Shown here: positions 34,452-45,702 of the stretch, one piece after another
Layout of the letters: each line of letters begins with the position of its first letter
Position numbering within the stretch: position 1 is the stretch's first letter
Source: Elymus sibiricus
Lineage: Eukaryota > Streptophyta > Magnoliopsida > Poales > Poaceae
Direction of reading: 5' to 3'
NCBI GenBank assembly: GCA_039707655.1
Contig: CM077676.1
Coordinates: 235,412,866 to 235,476,865, forward strand
Length of the DNA stretch: 64,000 bases
Notes under the pieces: generated by a model
The model's input: the letters and a program-made list of their open reading frames with translations, nothing else
Database searches by the model: none
What the model was told of the DNA's origin: nothing
Translations under genes and position numbers: made by a program

Positions 34452-36014
34452 TGATACGTCTCCAACGTATCTATAATTTTTTATTGTTCCATGCTATTAT
34501 AGTATCAATCTTAGATGTTTTATATGCAATTATGTGCCATTATATATCATTTTTTGGGACTAACCTATTAACCCAGTGCCCAGTGCCAGTTGCTGTTTTC
34601 TGCTTGTTTTTGCCTTTTCAAAAAATCATTATCAAAAAGTGTCAAAACGAGAAAAAAAACTTTGGATTAATTTTTTCTGGACCAGAAGAGACCCAGGAAG
34701 CTTCGGGAGAAGAACAGAAGACCCACAAGGAGGCGGCAAGCCTGGAGGCCACGCCCAGGGAGGGTAGGCGCGCCCCCTAGGCTTGTGGGCCCCTCGTGGC
34801 ACCTCTTGACCTAATTCCAGCGTTATAAATTCCCAAATATTCCCAAACCAACGGGGAGACAGAAGATAAAACCTTTCCGCCGCCGCAAGCCTCTGTTCTT
34901 CCGTGATCCCATCTGGAGGCCTTTTCCGGTACTCTGCCGGCGGGGGAATCAATCACGGAGGGCTTCTACATCAAACTTGCTACCCTTTCGATGATGTGTG
35001 AGTAGTTTACCACAGGCCTATGGGTCCATAGCTAGTAGCTAGATGGCTTCTTCTCTCTCTTTGATCTTCAATACCATGTTCTCTTCGATGTTCTTGGAGT
35101 TCTATCTGATGTAATCTTCTTTTGCGGTGTGTTTGTTGGGATCCGATGAATTGTGAGTTTATGATCAGATTATTCATGAGAAATATTTGAGTCTTATTTG
35201 AACTCTTTTATGCATGATTATTATAGCTTTGTATTTCTCTCCGATCTATCGATTTGGTTTGGCCTACTAGATTGATTTGTCTTGCAATGGGAGAGGTGCT
35301 TTGTGATGGGTTCAATCTTGTAGTGCTCAATCCCAGTGACAGAAGGGGACATGACACTTATTTTTATTGTTGCCATTAAGGATAAAAAGATGGGGTTTAG
35401 TCATATTGCTTGAGTTTACTTTGTCGACATCATGTCATCTTGCTTAAGGCGTTACTCTGTTTCATACTTAATACCCTAGATTCATGTTGGATAGCGGTCG
35501 ATGGGTGGAGTAATAGTAGTAGATGCAGGCAGGAGTCGGTCTACTTGTCTTGGACGTGATGCCTATATACTTGATCATTGCCATGAATCTGTCATAATTA
35601 TTTGCTTTTCTATCAATTGCCCAACAGTAATTTGTTTACCCACCGTATGCTATGTGTTCGAGAGAGAAGCCTCTAGTGAAAACTATGGCCCCCGGTCTAC
35701 TTTATCATATATTAAAAACCTAAAAATACCTTGCTGCAATTTATTTACTTTTATTTTAATTAGTATTTTAGTTTATCTATTTATCTCTATAAGATTTAAT
35801 CCTTGCAAATAACCGCTAAGAGGATTGACAACCCTCTTATTTGCGTTGGGTGCAATTGTTTGCTCTTGTGTGTGCAGGTGCACTTAACCGAATTTTGCTT
35901 GGTTCTCCTACTGGATTGATAACCTTGGTTCTTAACTGAGGGAAATACTTATCTCTACTGTACTGCATCATCCTCTCCTCTTCAGGGAAATACCAAAGCA
36001 GACTACAAGTAGCA
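34452..36014 (+). repeat. Athila-like 3' LTR
   Basis: It begins TGATACGTCTCCAACG and ends GTAGCA, and is the partner of 27727-29285. It has a TATA-like TTATAAAT at 34823-34830. It is followed by ATGGG at 36015-36019, completing the target duplication. Confidence 0.92.
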
Positions 36015-36019
36015 ATGGG

Positions 36020-38264
36020 CATGTGGGACCACTTGAGTGGTTTTTGAGCTCCCATTGACGGTTCTGCCGCATTAACCTCACGCGCCCACTGCTTGAGTTG
36101 GCGGTGAAAGGAGTGCAAAGATGCACCTCCATCAATGCACATGACTTCTGTTGCTTTCTGAAACTCTCGTTCACTAGACTCATCTTCATCCTCGTCATCA
36201 TCCTCATCATCATCCTCTTTCTTATCGTGGCCTCGAGCAGGCTTCTCCTTCTGCTGTTTGGCCTTGCCACAGTGGCCTCCTCGGCCACCACGACCCTTCC
36301 TGCCGGATCCCCCAGCACCATCTTGGCTCTTCTCCTTGTGCGCTTTTCATACTCAGCCTTCTGCTTTTCGGCAATTTGTTCAACCTGCCGGCACTCTTGG
36401 AGATCATGACCCTTGGTGCGGTGAATCTTGCAGTATGACCCATCAGATTTGCCGGCCTTCTCGTTTGCCGGAGCCTCCTGACAAGCAGCACATACAGTAG
36501 CTTCCTTGTCGGAACTTTCTATTTTAACCTTCTTGGCGGCATTTACGTTGCCGGAGACTTCGACGGCCTTGACTGTCTTGCCTTTGTGCTTCCTGTTGCG
36601 CTTTCGGCCCTTTTTCTTTGGGGTGGTGGCGTCATCGTCCTCGGAATCAACCTCGGCACTAGCATCCTCCCCGAGAAGCCTCCTTCCTTCTTCAGCGCGC
36701 GCACACTTGTCCACCAACGTATACAGCTCATTGACAGTTTTTGGTAGCCGGATATTCATATTTTCCCGCATCCTTTGATTGCGCACATTCGTGTGAAAGG
36801 AAACAATCACAGCCGCGAGGTGCACATCAGGAATGTTGCGGTGCACGTGACTGAACCTCTGTATATACTTCCGCAAGGACTCGCCATCTCTTTGTGGGAT
36901 CACTTGCAGATCATTGGGCTGACCAGGAGCCTTGTGGCGTCCGGTAAAAGCACCAATGAACTCATTGCATAGATCAGACCATGAAGAAATGGAGCCTTTC
37001 GGCAAGTTCATCAGCCAAGATCTCACATCAGTCCACCCCGTCCCCCAGCAGCTTGCACAGCAATTGTGTAGATGCCCAAGAACTCTGTCGGTTTGAGCTT
37101 GCCGTCATACTTCTCCGGCAGCTCTGGCTTGAAGGCCCGGGTTGACGGCCAGCGGACTTGCCGCAGCTGGTGAGTGAAGGCCGGACACCCAACCTCGTAA
37201 GGTAGATATCTGCCAATCTCGGGCGTAGGCTCATCAAAGACTGGGCCGTTGCGCACGTCAGATTGACGGCGCGCCTCCCGGCGCCGTTCAATGGTGGTGC
37301 AGGCATCTTCCGCCCGCCTATCATGCAGCACTTGACGCTGGTCTTGCCGCGCTCATGGATCCGAAGAGGCCATCGACATCTCGTTGGGCTCGGAGGATCG
37401 GCGAATTTGCCGCAGTTGTTGGAACTGTTGCCGTGGGGGTGACTACACCGTTGGCGCGGCACCTCTGGTGTGGCCATTAGTTGGTGTCATCACTGGACGC
37501 CGTGAAGGTCCCCCCCGCTGTGAGTTGCTGGCTTCAGCAAATCCAATGTGACTTTGGATGCTGGCTCTCCACTCATCCATCTTGTCGGCAGCTGGAGGGA
37601 AGTTCAACAGCATTTGCGCCCGTGCCATGGCCTCTGCTGTCGTAGCTGGCATGGCTGGGAGCGAAGAATGGGACATCGCTCGACTCCTGGCAGAACCAGT
37701 AGGAGCGCCATCATGAACTTGCTGCCGTGGCTCATGACCAGCAGCGGGCTGACGTGGTGGTGGTGGTATCTGAAGATCTCGTGGCAAATCAACAGGCGTC
37801 TTGCCATGTGGACATTGCCGTCTGGAACCACCAGCGCCGTTCAGATTCGCATTGCGCCCATCTTGCCATGGTCGCGGTGTGCGTCCTGAAGTGGCATCCT
37901 TAGATGCCGCGGCGGCTGAATCTTGGCTCGCGCCGGTCCGGACAGTGTTGCTCTGGTGGCTACGTTCGCCGGTGCACCGAGGAGACGGGAGTTGGCCATC
38001 CGCGCCGCCTGCACTGTTGTGGCTTCGGTCGCCGGATTGGCGAGGAAGCTAAGGGTTTGTATTGTGTGCACCGCTTGCACCCCCAGTGCTGGCTACGCCG
38101 CCTGCGCCGCCTGCACCGGTGACTCCTTCCGCGCCGCCCGCACCGGTCGCACGTCCTGTGCCACCTGCGCCGGCGGGATCATATGTGATGCCTGTGGACG
38201 TCTGTGACGAAAGCTTGGAGGTCGATGGAGCTGCAGCAGATGCACCCTTCCTCTTGGGCGCCAT
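36020..38264 (-). pseudogene. Tat-1 gag
   Basis: The minus frame opens at an ATG at 38264 (MAPKRKGASAAAP), passes a Gly/Thr/Ala-rich head and a Pro/Gln-rich segment, then AFKPELPEKYDGKLKPTEFL and MNLPKGSISSWSDLCNEFIG, which belong to the gypsy gag domain. A Lys/Arg-rich tract (KKKGRKRNRKHKGKT) and a zinc-finger-like CKIHRTKGHDLQEC follow. Frameshifts near 38050, 37440 and 37025 break it. It ends at the Athila-like insertion, and its sense continues at 27721 in the protease, which fits the nested structure. Confidence 0.8.
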
Positions 38265-38324
38265 CGAAGATGATGGAAATGAAACTGACACGCAAATTGC
38301 TGATTCAGGTTCGCGCAAGCGATC

Positions 38325-38342
38325 CCCCTACCTGACGCGCCA
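38325..38342 (-). other. Primer-binding site of Tat-1
   Basis: On the minus strand, TGGCGCGTCAGGTAGGGG begins four bases after the LTR end. Its position and TGG start are those of a tRNA primer site. I do not assign the tRNA. Confidence 0.65.
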
Positions 38343-38346
38343 AAGA

Positions 38347-39202
38347 TGTCGTGTGTACGACCATCTATGGGGCCATCTAGCCCTTTTGCAATTCGGCTAC
38401 GGAGATGCGTAAGCACAAAGAGTAGAATCAGCAATCAACACAAAGGATTTACCCAGGTTCAGGCCACCGTGTGGTGTAAAACCCTACTCCTGCTTTGTTG
38501 TATTGGATGTGTTTGAACTCAAGTACAAGGAGCACAACTCGTCGGCATGGTGTAGGAAGTGCAGCTATGCATGCAACGTGAGCAAAGAGTCGATCCTTGT
38601 AAAGGTTGCCCTGGCCCTCCTTTTATAGATCAAGGGGTAACCACAGTGGAAAACAGTCTTTACATGTTGATTAGATAGCCAACAGTGCTATCATACCTAA
38701 CTCTGCCGGTTTAGGACAAACACAATAAATGAGCCGTTAGGTGTCATGTGGAGGAGTAGCCCCGGCAAGGTTCCTGCACCGCTCACCCAGCTACCTCCTA
38801 TAAATTTGACACGCCTTCTGGACAGGTGTCATTAAAGGTAATCCTCCTTCCAGCATGCTGCCACGTTCCCCGACAGACGTCACCAAACCGCCTGCCCGCT
38901 CGACACCTCACAGATTAGCGACTAGCTGCTCGATGAGGTGGAGCGAAGAGGAGCCAGTAAAGGCTTGCCGGCATGGAGCTTGCCGGGCCTTCAACTTGCT
39001 GGTTCGGCCTTGCCGGTATGTGATGCCTCTATTATTAGCGCTAGTCAAGTGCTTCTGGATGCTTCATCTTGATGCCTTCTTTATGGTTTTGCAACCAAGT
39101 CTTGAATCTTGATGTTGGTAATCTCCCGGCAAGCCCTGGCCACCAAGAATGCTACCACTGTCTGAGCATAAGTCAGGTTATAAAATACAAATGTTTTATA
39201 CA
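38347..39202 (-). repeat. Tat-1 5' LTR (856 bp)
   Basis: Bounded by TG at 38347 and CA at 39202 on the plus strand. The minus strand has CTATAAAAG (38620-38628) as TATA box. The segment TTTACCCAGGTTCAGGCC near the U5 side also occurs, little changed, in the gypsy LTR at 59517, so the two families are related. It is preceded (minus strand) by Athila-like sequence, the old target. Confidence 0.9.
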
Positions 39203-41429
39203 ATGACAATGATGAATGGTGGCTTTGCCACAAATATCATGTCAGCTCTATGATCATGCAAAGCAATATGATGATGAACACACAAGTCATGTGACTAGTA
39301 ACGGTGGAAGTTGCATGGCAATATATCTCGGAATGGCAATGTAAATGCCAAGATAGGTAGGTATGGTGGCTATTTTGAGGAAGGATATATGAGGCTTATG
39401 TGTGATAGAGCGTTTCATATCATGGGGTTTGGATGCACTGGTGAAGTTTGCACCAACTCTTGAGGTGAGAACGGGCAATGCATGGTACCGAAGAGGCTAG
39501 CAAAATATGGATAGGTGGAAGTGCTTTAGTCCATAAACTCACATTAGTCATAAAGAACTCAAATATTTATTGCGAAGCCTATTAGCCCTCGAAGCAAAGT
39601 ACTACCCGCATGCTCCTAGGGAGGAGTTTGGTAGGATTTAACCATCGGGCACCCCGATTAAAGCAACACAAAGGATTTGAATGAGGAATACAAATGCTCC
39701 AACATCCCGGTCATGCCATAACGAACACTTAAATGAGTAGTGCATAACAAGCTTTAATCTCGATATTTCTACTGACTAATGATTATGGACTAATACCTTT
39801 TCATATTATGACATCAATATTATTAAGTCATATGCTTCTTATTCAGTGATCTACATGAAAGTTTTTATTATACCACTCTTGTATACCTATCATTTTTAGA
39901 CTAGTCATATAACCCGCGCAAATTACCACTTCCTATTGAAAGACTCTCAAAAAGATATAAGGGAAGCATGAGAGTGCAAATGATTTCTATAAAATATAAC
40001 CACCACCGCGCTCTAAAGATATAAGTGAAGCACATGAGCAACTGCATAACTCAAAAGATATATGCGAAGCACATTGAGTATTCGAATAAATCAAGATGAA
40101 TGTGTGTATCTCTCAAAAGGTGTTTTCCATCAAACAATGATTTTGGCAAACTAACAAGCAAACAAGCAAAATAAAACTATGGCACAAGAGGCTCCAAGTA
40201 AAACTCATATCATGTGATGAATAAAATATAGCTCCAAGTAACATACCGATGAATTGTAGACGAAAGAGGGGATGCCATATGGGGCATCCCCAAGCTTAGA
40301 CGCTTGGATCTTCCTTGAATATTACCTTGGGGTGCCTTGGGCATCCCCAAGCTTAGGGTATTGCCGCTCCTTATTCCTTCCTTCATCGTGATCTCACCCA
40401 AAACTTGAAAACTTCAGCACACAAAACTCAACAGAAACTTCGTGAGATCCGTTAGTATAATAAGTCAATCATCCATGTTAGGTATTGTTATAAATTGATT
40501 CATAATTGTTCTTGCATAATATCTACTATATTTTAGCTTGTCCATGACTTATACCCCCGATATAATCCATAGCATCATCAAAACAAGCACACTGCGCAAT
40601 ACAAATAGAATCTGTCTAAAACAGGACAGTACGTAATGATAGAATATTTATCCACACTTCTGTAATCACAAAAATTCTGAAAATTATGACAACATAAAAA
40701 ATTTGTAACCCAATACTGTGTAAAAATTTCAGATTTTTTCGACGTTCCAATACAAAATTTAATTTCCAGCACTGGGCGCACAACTTTCTGTTTTTGCACA
40801 GAATCAACTTTACTATCATTTAAATCATCCCAAATGCTTTACTTGGCACAGACACTAATTAAAGATAAAAACACAATCATTACAATAGCAATAACCATGT
40901 GATTGCATGAAAACAGAAAAGAAAAAGCAAAAATAAAGATAATTATTGGGTTGCCTCCCAACAAGCGCTATTGTTTAATGCCCCTAGCTAGGCATAATGC
41001 ATAGTTTCAAGTGTTGTCATCTTTCAAAGTAATTCCATAGGTGGCTCTCATAGTGGATTCATATGGTGGTTTAATTATCTTCCTTGGTAAGTGTTTCATC
41101 CCTTTCTTTAGTGGAAACTGGAATCTTATATTTCCTTCTTTCATATCAATAATTGCACCTATGGTTCGTAGGAAGGGCCTACCAAGTATTATAGGACAAG
41201 ACGGATTGCATTCAATATCAAGTACATTGAAATCCATGGGTACATAATTTCTATTAGAAATTATGAGAACATCGTTAATCCTACCCAATGGTTTCTTAAT
41301 TGTTGAATCTGCTAAATGCAAGTTGAGGGAACATTCATCCATATCGGTGAGACCTAGAACGTCACATAAAGATTTTGGTATAGTAGAGACGCTAGCACCT
41401 AGATTGCACAAAGCATTGCATTCATAATC
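39203..41429 (-). mobile_element. Second Athila-like copy, inverted fragment
   Basis: This is the reverse complement of roughly 31160-33400 of the first Athila-like element, with the same protease end, GGGAGGCAACCCA tract and threefold CACTTATATCTTT repeat (near 39950-40100). It differs visibly from the first copy, including small indels. Tat-1 inserted at its left edge (39202/39203), and a LINE interrupts its protease at 41430. Confidence 0.88.
41007..41429 (-). pseudogene. Protease region of the second Athila-like copy, 5'-interrupted
   Basis: The minus frame reads YECNALCNLGASVSTIPKSL, with N in place of the catalytic D seen in the first copy, through CPIILGRPFLRTIGAIIDMK to the normal stop. 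The upstream part is missing because the LINE tail lies at 41430-41436. Confidence 0.85.
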
Positions 41430-41891
41430 TTTTTTTCTCGAATACGCATGAGTGTGCATACTATATTATAAAGAAGAGGATGGGGGTAAAGGGCCCCTCC
41501 ACGTTAGTATTACATATTACATGCACAGTAACTCCACCTTGACGTAAACTATGGACTAACTTGCCACAGAAGCCCACCCTTCTACATCGCTAAAGAATCT
41601 ACTCAGATCGCCCTTAAGAAGTCCCGCTTGCTACCATGTTCTACCTTCCTTACCGATCCTGAGAATTACATGGTTCTTGGATGGCGTGGCTCCGTTGAAG
41701 ACTACGGTGTTACGATGCTTTCATAGCTCCCATATGACTAGGATGAATAGTGCACTTGCAGTCCTCTTGTGCGGTCTGCTGGTTCCTTTATCACTGCACT
41801 AGCCCGAGAGTGTTTCCCCCATCACCGGCAACCAATCCGGTTTGCCTAACGAATGGAGGATAGCAGTCCAGAGCTCACGCATGAACACACA

Positions 41892-42410
41892 CTAGAGTAG
41901 TAGATGGTTTATAGTTTCCTCCTCCTGGCTGCACAAGGGATAACGGTCTTGATGGTCAAGTCCACGCCGTGCTAGACGATCGGAAGTCCAACATCTATTT
42001 TGAATGGTGAGCCAGGTGGAGAAGCAGCATTGTAGTGGAGCTGAAGATTTCCAGTTGAATTGTGCCGTTGGAACCACTTCCCTACCCCAGAACTTGGCAG
42101 CATAGGCAGATTTAGCCGAGAATCGGTCATTCGTTTCCCATGACCAAGATACTGCGTCCGGCTGCGCGTGATCGAGTTCCAGCCTCGTGGTCCACATCCA
42201 TAGTGTCAGGTACTTATTTAGCACTTGTGTGGTTACCTCCGGTCCAACATCCCTCGCCCAAGGAGCACCTAGTAAGTCCTGAGCGACTGTGCGGGCTGAC
42301 CTAACCCGATTATTGATGCGAGTGTAAATTGTTGGAGCAAGCTCTTCCACCCTTTGACCATCAAGCCATCTATCCTCCCAAAACAAGGTGTCTTTCCCAT
42401 TGCCGATCAT
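41892..42410 (-). pseudogene. LINE zf-RVT domain
   Basis: IGNGKDTLFWEDRWLDG, then FSAKSAYAAKFWGREVVP, NWKSSAPLQCCFSTWLTIQN and CSQEEETINHLLL follow the zinc-binding RVT-associated domain of plant LINEs. A stop ends the frame at 41892, but related coding (LWKHRNTVVFNGATPS) continues in frame toward 41530. Confidence 0.8.
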
Positions 42411-42434
42411 CGATCGAGTAGCTACTCTACATAT

Positions 42435-44114
42435 CTAATGTGAAGCTTCCGGCACCATGATTAGGAACTCGGCCCATGGCCTCGAACGATCAGATTTTTG
42501 TAACCATGGCCAGTGGGCTTGTATCACTATATTTAGCCATTTTAAGTTGGGAATACCCAGCCCACCAGCCCACTTTGGCGTACATAGGTTCTCCCAGGCA
42601 ACGACACATTTGCCACCAGAAGCATGTGCCTCACCGCACCACAAGAAGCCGTGGCAAATCTTGTTCATCGACATAATGGTTTTTTTGCGGCAAATCAAGG
42701 GAAAGCATCGCGTGGAAGGGAATTGCGCATAGGACCGACTGGATTAGCAGTAGCCGGCCACTCTTCGGCATCTTGATCGCTTTCCATCTAGGTAATGCAC
42801 TAGCCAGCTGATCCACCAGGCCGGTGAGCTGAGCGGCAGATTGTTTATGTAGGGTTAAAGGAAATCCCAAGTATTTGCAGGGGAAAGATCCACTAGGGAA
42901 GCCAAGCATTTATTCCACCATGGCCATGGTCTCAGTTGAGCATTGAATCGGGATGCTGCACTTTTGTTGAGGTTGACACGTAGGCCCAAGGCCTCACCGA
43001 AGACACGGAGGAGAGACGAGCAAGTGTTGAGGTCCATCTCATTTGGCTTGACGAAGATCATGACGTCGTCCGCGAACATGCAGAGGCGATTCTTTAGTCC
43101 GGATCTTGCCAAAGGAGCCAACAATCCTCTAGTCGTCGCCAGTTCAAACATGCGTTGAAGGAGCTCCATGATCATAATGAATAGCATTGCGGAAATTGGA
43201 TCACCTTGCGTCAATCCAATGGAATTGAATATTGGCCTACCCGTTGTACCATTCACCATTATCCGTGTTGATGAGGTAGACAAGAGTCCACATATCTAAT
43301 CCAACCAACGGTCTCCAAATCCGATAGCACGAAGCACTTCCACAAGAAAAGGCCATTGCACAGAATCAAAAGCCTTAGAGATGTCCAACTTGAGCATGAT
43401 TGTCGGTTCCCTTAGGGCATGTAGCCTCCTTGCTGTGCATTGCACAAGCATAAAATTATCATGGATAGACCGTCCTTTGACGAAAGCACTTTGATGATTT
43501 CCCACAAGGGAAGGAAGCTCCACCGCTAGCCTTGTAGATCGGATCTTGTCAAAGAGTTTTATCGCACCATGCACTAGGCTTAATGATCTGAAATCATTTA
43601 TGTCCACCGCTCCATCTTACATAGGTAGGAGAGTCACAATTGCTTTGTTGATCGATGGAAGCCCTCTCATGTCATAGCGGTAGAAAGCCTCAAGGGCTCT
43701 CATGAAATCTCCTTTTATGATTCTCCAGCAAGAGGCATAGAACCGACAGCTAAAACCATCGGGACCCGGTGCTTTGTCTGGCGGCATTGCTTTAACTATG
43801 CTCTCCACTTCCTCTTCCGTGAATGGTGCTTCAAGGTGAGACAGGTCTCTCACAGGCATGTGGAGCAAACTGAGGTCCACCGAGAGAGCCCTCATCGGTG
43901 CTTCTCCAAAAATGTTGGAGAAGTACTCATCCACCTCATTTGCAATTTCTTCTTGCACGGAGGCTATTGTGTCCCCATGCCAGATCATGGTCAACATGTT
44001 CATCCTTTGCCTATGACACACACTTTGATGAAAAAAGCTGGTTTTGGCATCGCCCTCCCGAAGGAAAAGGATTCTAGATCTTTGTCGTGCAATGGTGCGC
44101 TCCAGAGAACACAA
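42435..44114 (-). pseudogene. LINE reverse transcriptase
   Basis: Blocks on the minus strand are MPPDKAPGPDGFSCRFY, INDFRSLSLVHGAIKLFDKI, NHQSAFVKGRSIHDN, LKLDISKAFDSVQWPFL, IGLTQGDPISAMLFIMIMEL, the catalytic FADDVMIFV (near 43060-43090) and the thumb (KYLGFPLTLHKQS). These are the standard L1 RT motifs. Stops at about 43615 and 43284 and a frameshift near 42870 break the frame. The enzyme would prime on nicked host DNA. Confidence 0.85.
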
Positions 44115-44138
44115 GCCTAGAAGCTTTTGCTTAAGGAG

Positions 44139-44712
44139 TCATCGAAGAGCACTCTCCTGATATGTTAAAGTCCGTGTATCCATAGCTTTGTTCAACTGGT
44201 ATATGATCTCAATGGCAATCCCAATTTGCAGCTTAACATTGCCTATCCACCGATCACTCCATTTTTTTAGGCTCTTTGTCATTGCTCTCAGTTTTGCATC
44301 GAAAACAACATAAGGGTTGCCCTCTTGTGGGATCGAGTTCCAAGCGTCGCCCACCGTTTGCAAGAAACCATCTGCCTTAGTCCAAAATGACTCAAACTTG
44401 AAGCATCATCCCATGCATAGATCAGCGTTCAAGTCCAGGAGTAGTGGGCAATGGTCCGACACAGCTGAACCAAGTGCCATAAGATGGCATGTTCGGTAGA
44501 GCTCTTCCCAAGATGCGGTGCCGAAAACATGATCAATTTTCTCCAAAGTCAAGTTAGTCCTTTTATTTGACCAATCTCCACCCATTTAAGTAAATCTCTT
44601 GTAGCTCCAAGAGGTTCAGCTTAGCTCAAAACCTCGCCATCATCCGCCTGATATGAGTGTATTGTTCTTGTCCTCCGGGTTGACCAACAAATTGAAATCG
44701 CTGTTGGGATCT
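44139..44712 (-). pseudogene. LINE APE-type endonuclease C-terminal part and linker
   Basis: SDFNLLVNPEDKNN, LTLEKIDHVFG and SDHCPLLLDLN are the last motifs of the APE endonuclease. The GDFN glycine is changed to Ser and several stops follow. A linker with KLRAMTKSLKKWSDRWIGNV leads to the RT. The N-terminal half is missing. Confidence 0.7.
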
Positions 44713-44867
44713 ACAGTAGGGTGCATCGAATGCAAATTAAAATTTACTACCCGCAAAACATCCAAGAACATAATAAGGGAGGTGGATCACAGATCATTAC
44801 CACTAGACATGCACTGCCGTGCAGCGGAAGCAGAGTTGAGACAGGGACGACTCCCGAGGCCGTAGCC
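44713..44867. other. Unassigned junction between LINE and Tat-2 gag
   Basis: This 155-bp AT-rich stretch matches neither flank and has no ORF of interest. It may be leader sequence of Tat-2 or a scrap of another LTR. No Tat-2 5' LTR or primer site is visible, so Tat-2 is 5'-truncated here. Confidence 0.4.
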
Positions 44868-45698
44868 ATGGAGTCGGTGCGTTTGGCCACCTTGGCCAAA
44901 CGAGACCGCCTGGACCGGCTGCAGAAGGAGCTAGATGATCGCTCTCGTCAGCAGCCTAGTTCCAGTCGGCACAAACGCCGGTTGTTCCCGAATGACCAGA
45001 CCAGGAAGTACCAGGTGCTCAACACTCCGCTGCAAAACTTGGTAGTGGTGACTAGGATCGCTGATTCCATTCAGCCCTCTGACTCCGCTACCGGAGAGGG
45101 GATTCGCCAGATCCAGGTCCTGCTAAAGATAGCCTTGTTACAGAACACGGTGGTGTCACAATCCCGCGATCGCATCCATAGCGCATCAGTGTGTGCCGAA
45201 ACCGTTCAGTCGGCCCACAGTCCATTTGGCTCGGGGAGACACCGTGCGACATCCTCCTCGAGAGATCAACACGGAGAACGGAGGCATGACCGAATCGCTT
45301 CCCCTCGGCGACATGATGATTACGATTGGACCTGGATGCCGCCTCTGCGGGACGTCCCATACGGGCGCCAGCCCTATGATGACAGGCGTCCTCCCAGGGA
45401 CGATCGTATGCCGAGCCCCTCGTACCGTCTGGGTGACCTCAGGGACCCCCGGTTCCATGCGAGATCCGTCCTCGCTCATAACCTGGTTGACAGAGGGCGG
45501 GCCCTGAGGGAAGGCCAAGACGCTAATGTTCCGAGTGGTTCCATACCCTCCGGACCCGAGTGTTTCAGCCGGTACATTCGGGCTGCAGACATCCCGAGCA
45601 ATTTCAGATTGCCAACAGGCATTAGCAAGTTGCGAGTCAAAGCCAGAAATTTGGTTAGAGGACTACTGAGTAGCTGTCCAGATCAGTGGCAGCAATGA
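44868..45698 (+). pseudogene. Tat-2 gag, N-terminal part
   Basis: From ATGGAGTCGG the product begins with a coiled coil (TLAKRDRLDRLQKELDDRSR), then an Arg/Asp/Ser-rich disordered region (DRRPPRDDRMPSPSYRLGD), typical of gag heads in this clade. It ends by a frame change at about 45690. Part of the gag domain that should lie here (the segment before NDNVAMKHLPLMLEG) appears to be deleted. Confidence 0.75.
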
Positions 45699-45702
45699 CA
45701 AC

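Larger units (their letters stand above)
27727..36014 (+). mobile_element. Athila-lineage non-autonomous LTR retrotransposon
   Basis: An 8,288-bp element with two LTRs of about 1.56 kb (27727-29285, 34452-36014), both TG...CA, flanked by ATGGG. The interior codes for gag and a protease-like domain only. No RT, RNase H or integrase is seen in the 2.9 kb that follows. The primer site resembles the tRNA-Asp type (GACGCCGTTGCCGGGGA), usual in the Athila lineage. The gag and the CDLGAS protease are Athila-like. It would depend on an autonomous partner. It resembles Triticeae families such as Sabrina, but I cannot confirm the family name. Confidence 0.9.
18071..39202 (-). mobile_element. Tat-lineage Ty3/gypsy LTR retrotransposon (Tat-1), interrupted
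   Basis: The order on the minus strand is 5' LTR (38347-39202), primer-binding site, gag, protease, RT, RNase H, archaeal-type RNase H, integrase, then an antisense extra ORF and the 3' LTR remnant (18071-18612). Two RNase H domains and an extra ORF between integrase and the 3' LTR are known marks of the Tat clade (Retand/Grande-like). The element is split by an 8.3-kb Athila-like insertion and its left LTR is truncated against the CACTA-1 region. Stops and frameshifts in all ORFs show that it is dead. Confidence 0.9.
41430..44712 (-). mobile_element. L1-type LINE, 5'-truncated
   Basis: The minus strand holds, in order, the end of an APE endonuclease, a reverse transcriptase with FADD, a zf-RVT domain and a short tail, ending in a poly-A of seven (plus-strand T run at 41430-41436). 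It inserted in the protease of the second Athila-like copy. The 5' end is lost at about 44712, where the endonuclease reading breaks at DFNL. A target duplication cannot be shown because the right flank is not Athila sequence. Confidence 0.85.

Noticed and set aside
45186..45518. Overlapping ORFs in other frames of the Tat-2 gag
   Set aside because: The plus frame with the coiled-coil head and Arg/Asp-rich region continues the element's gag; the others are shadows.
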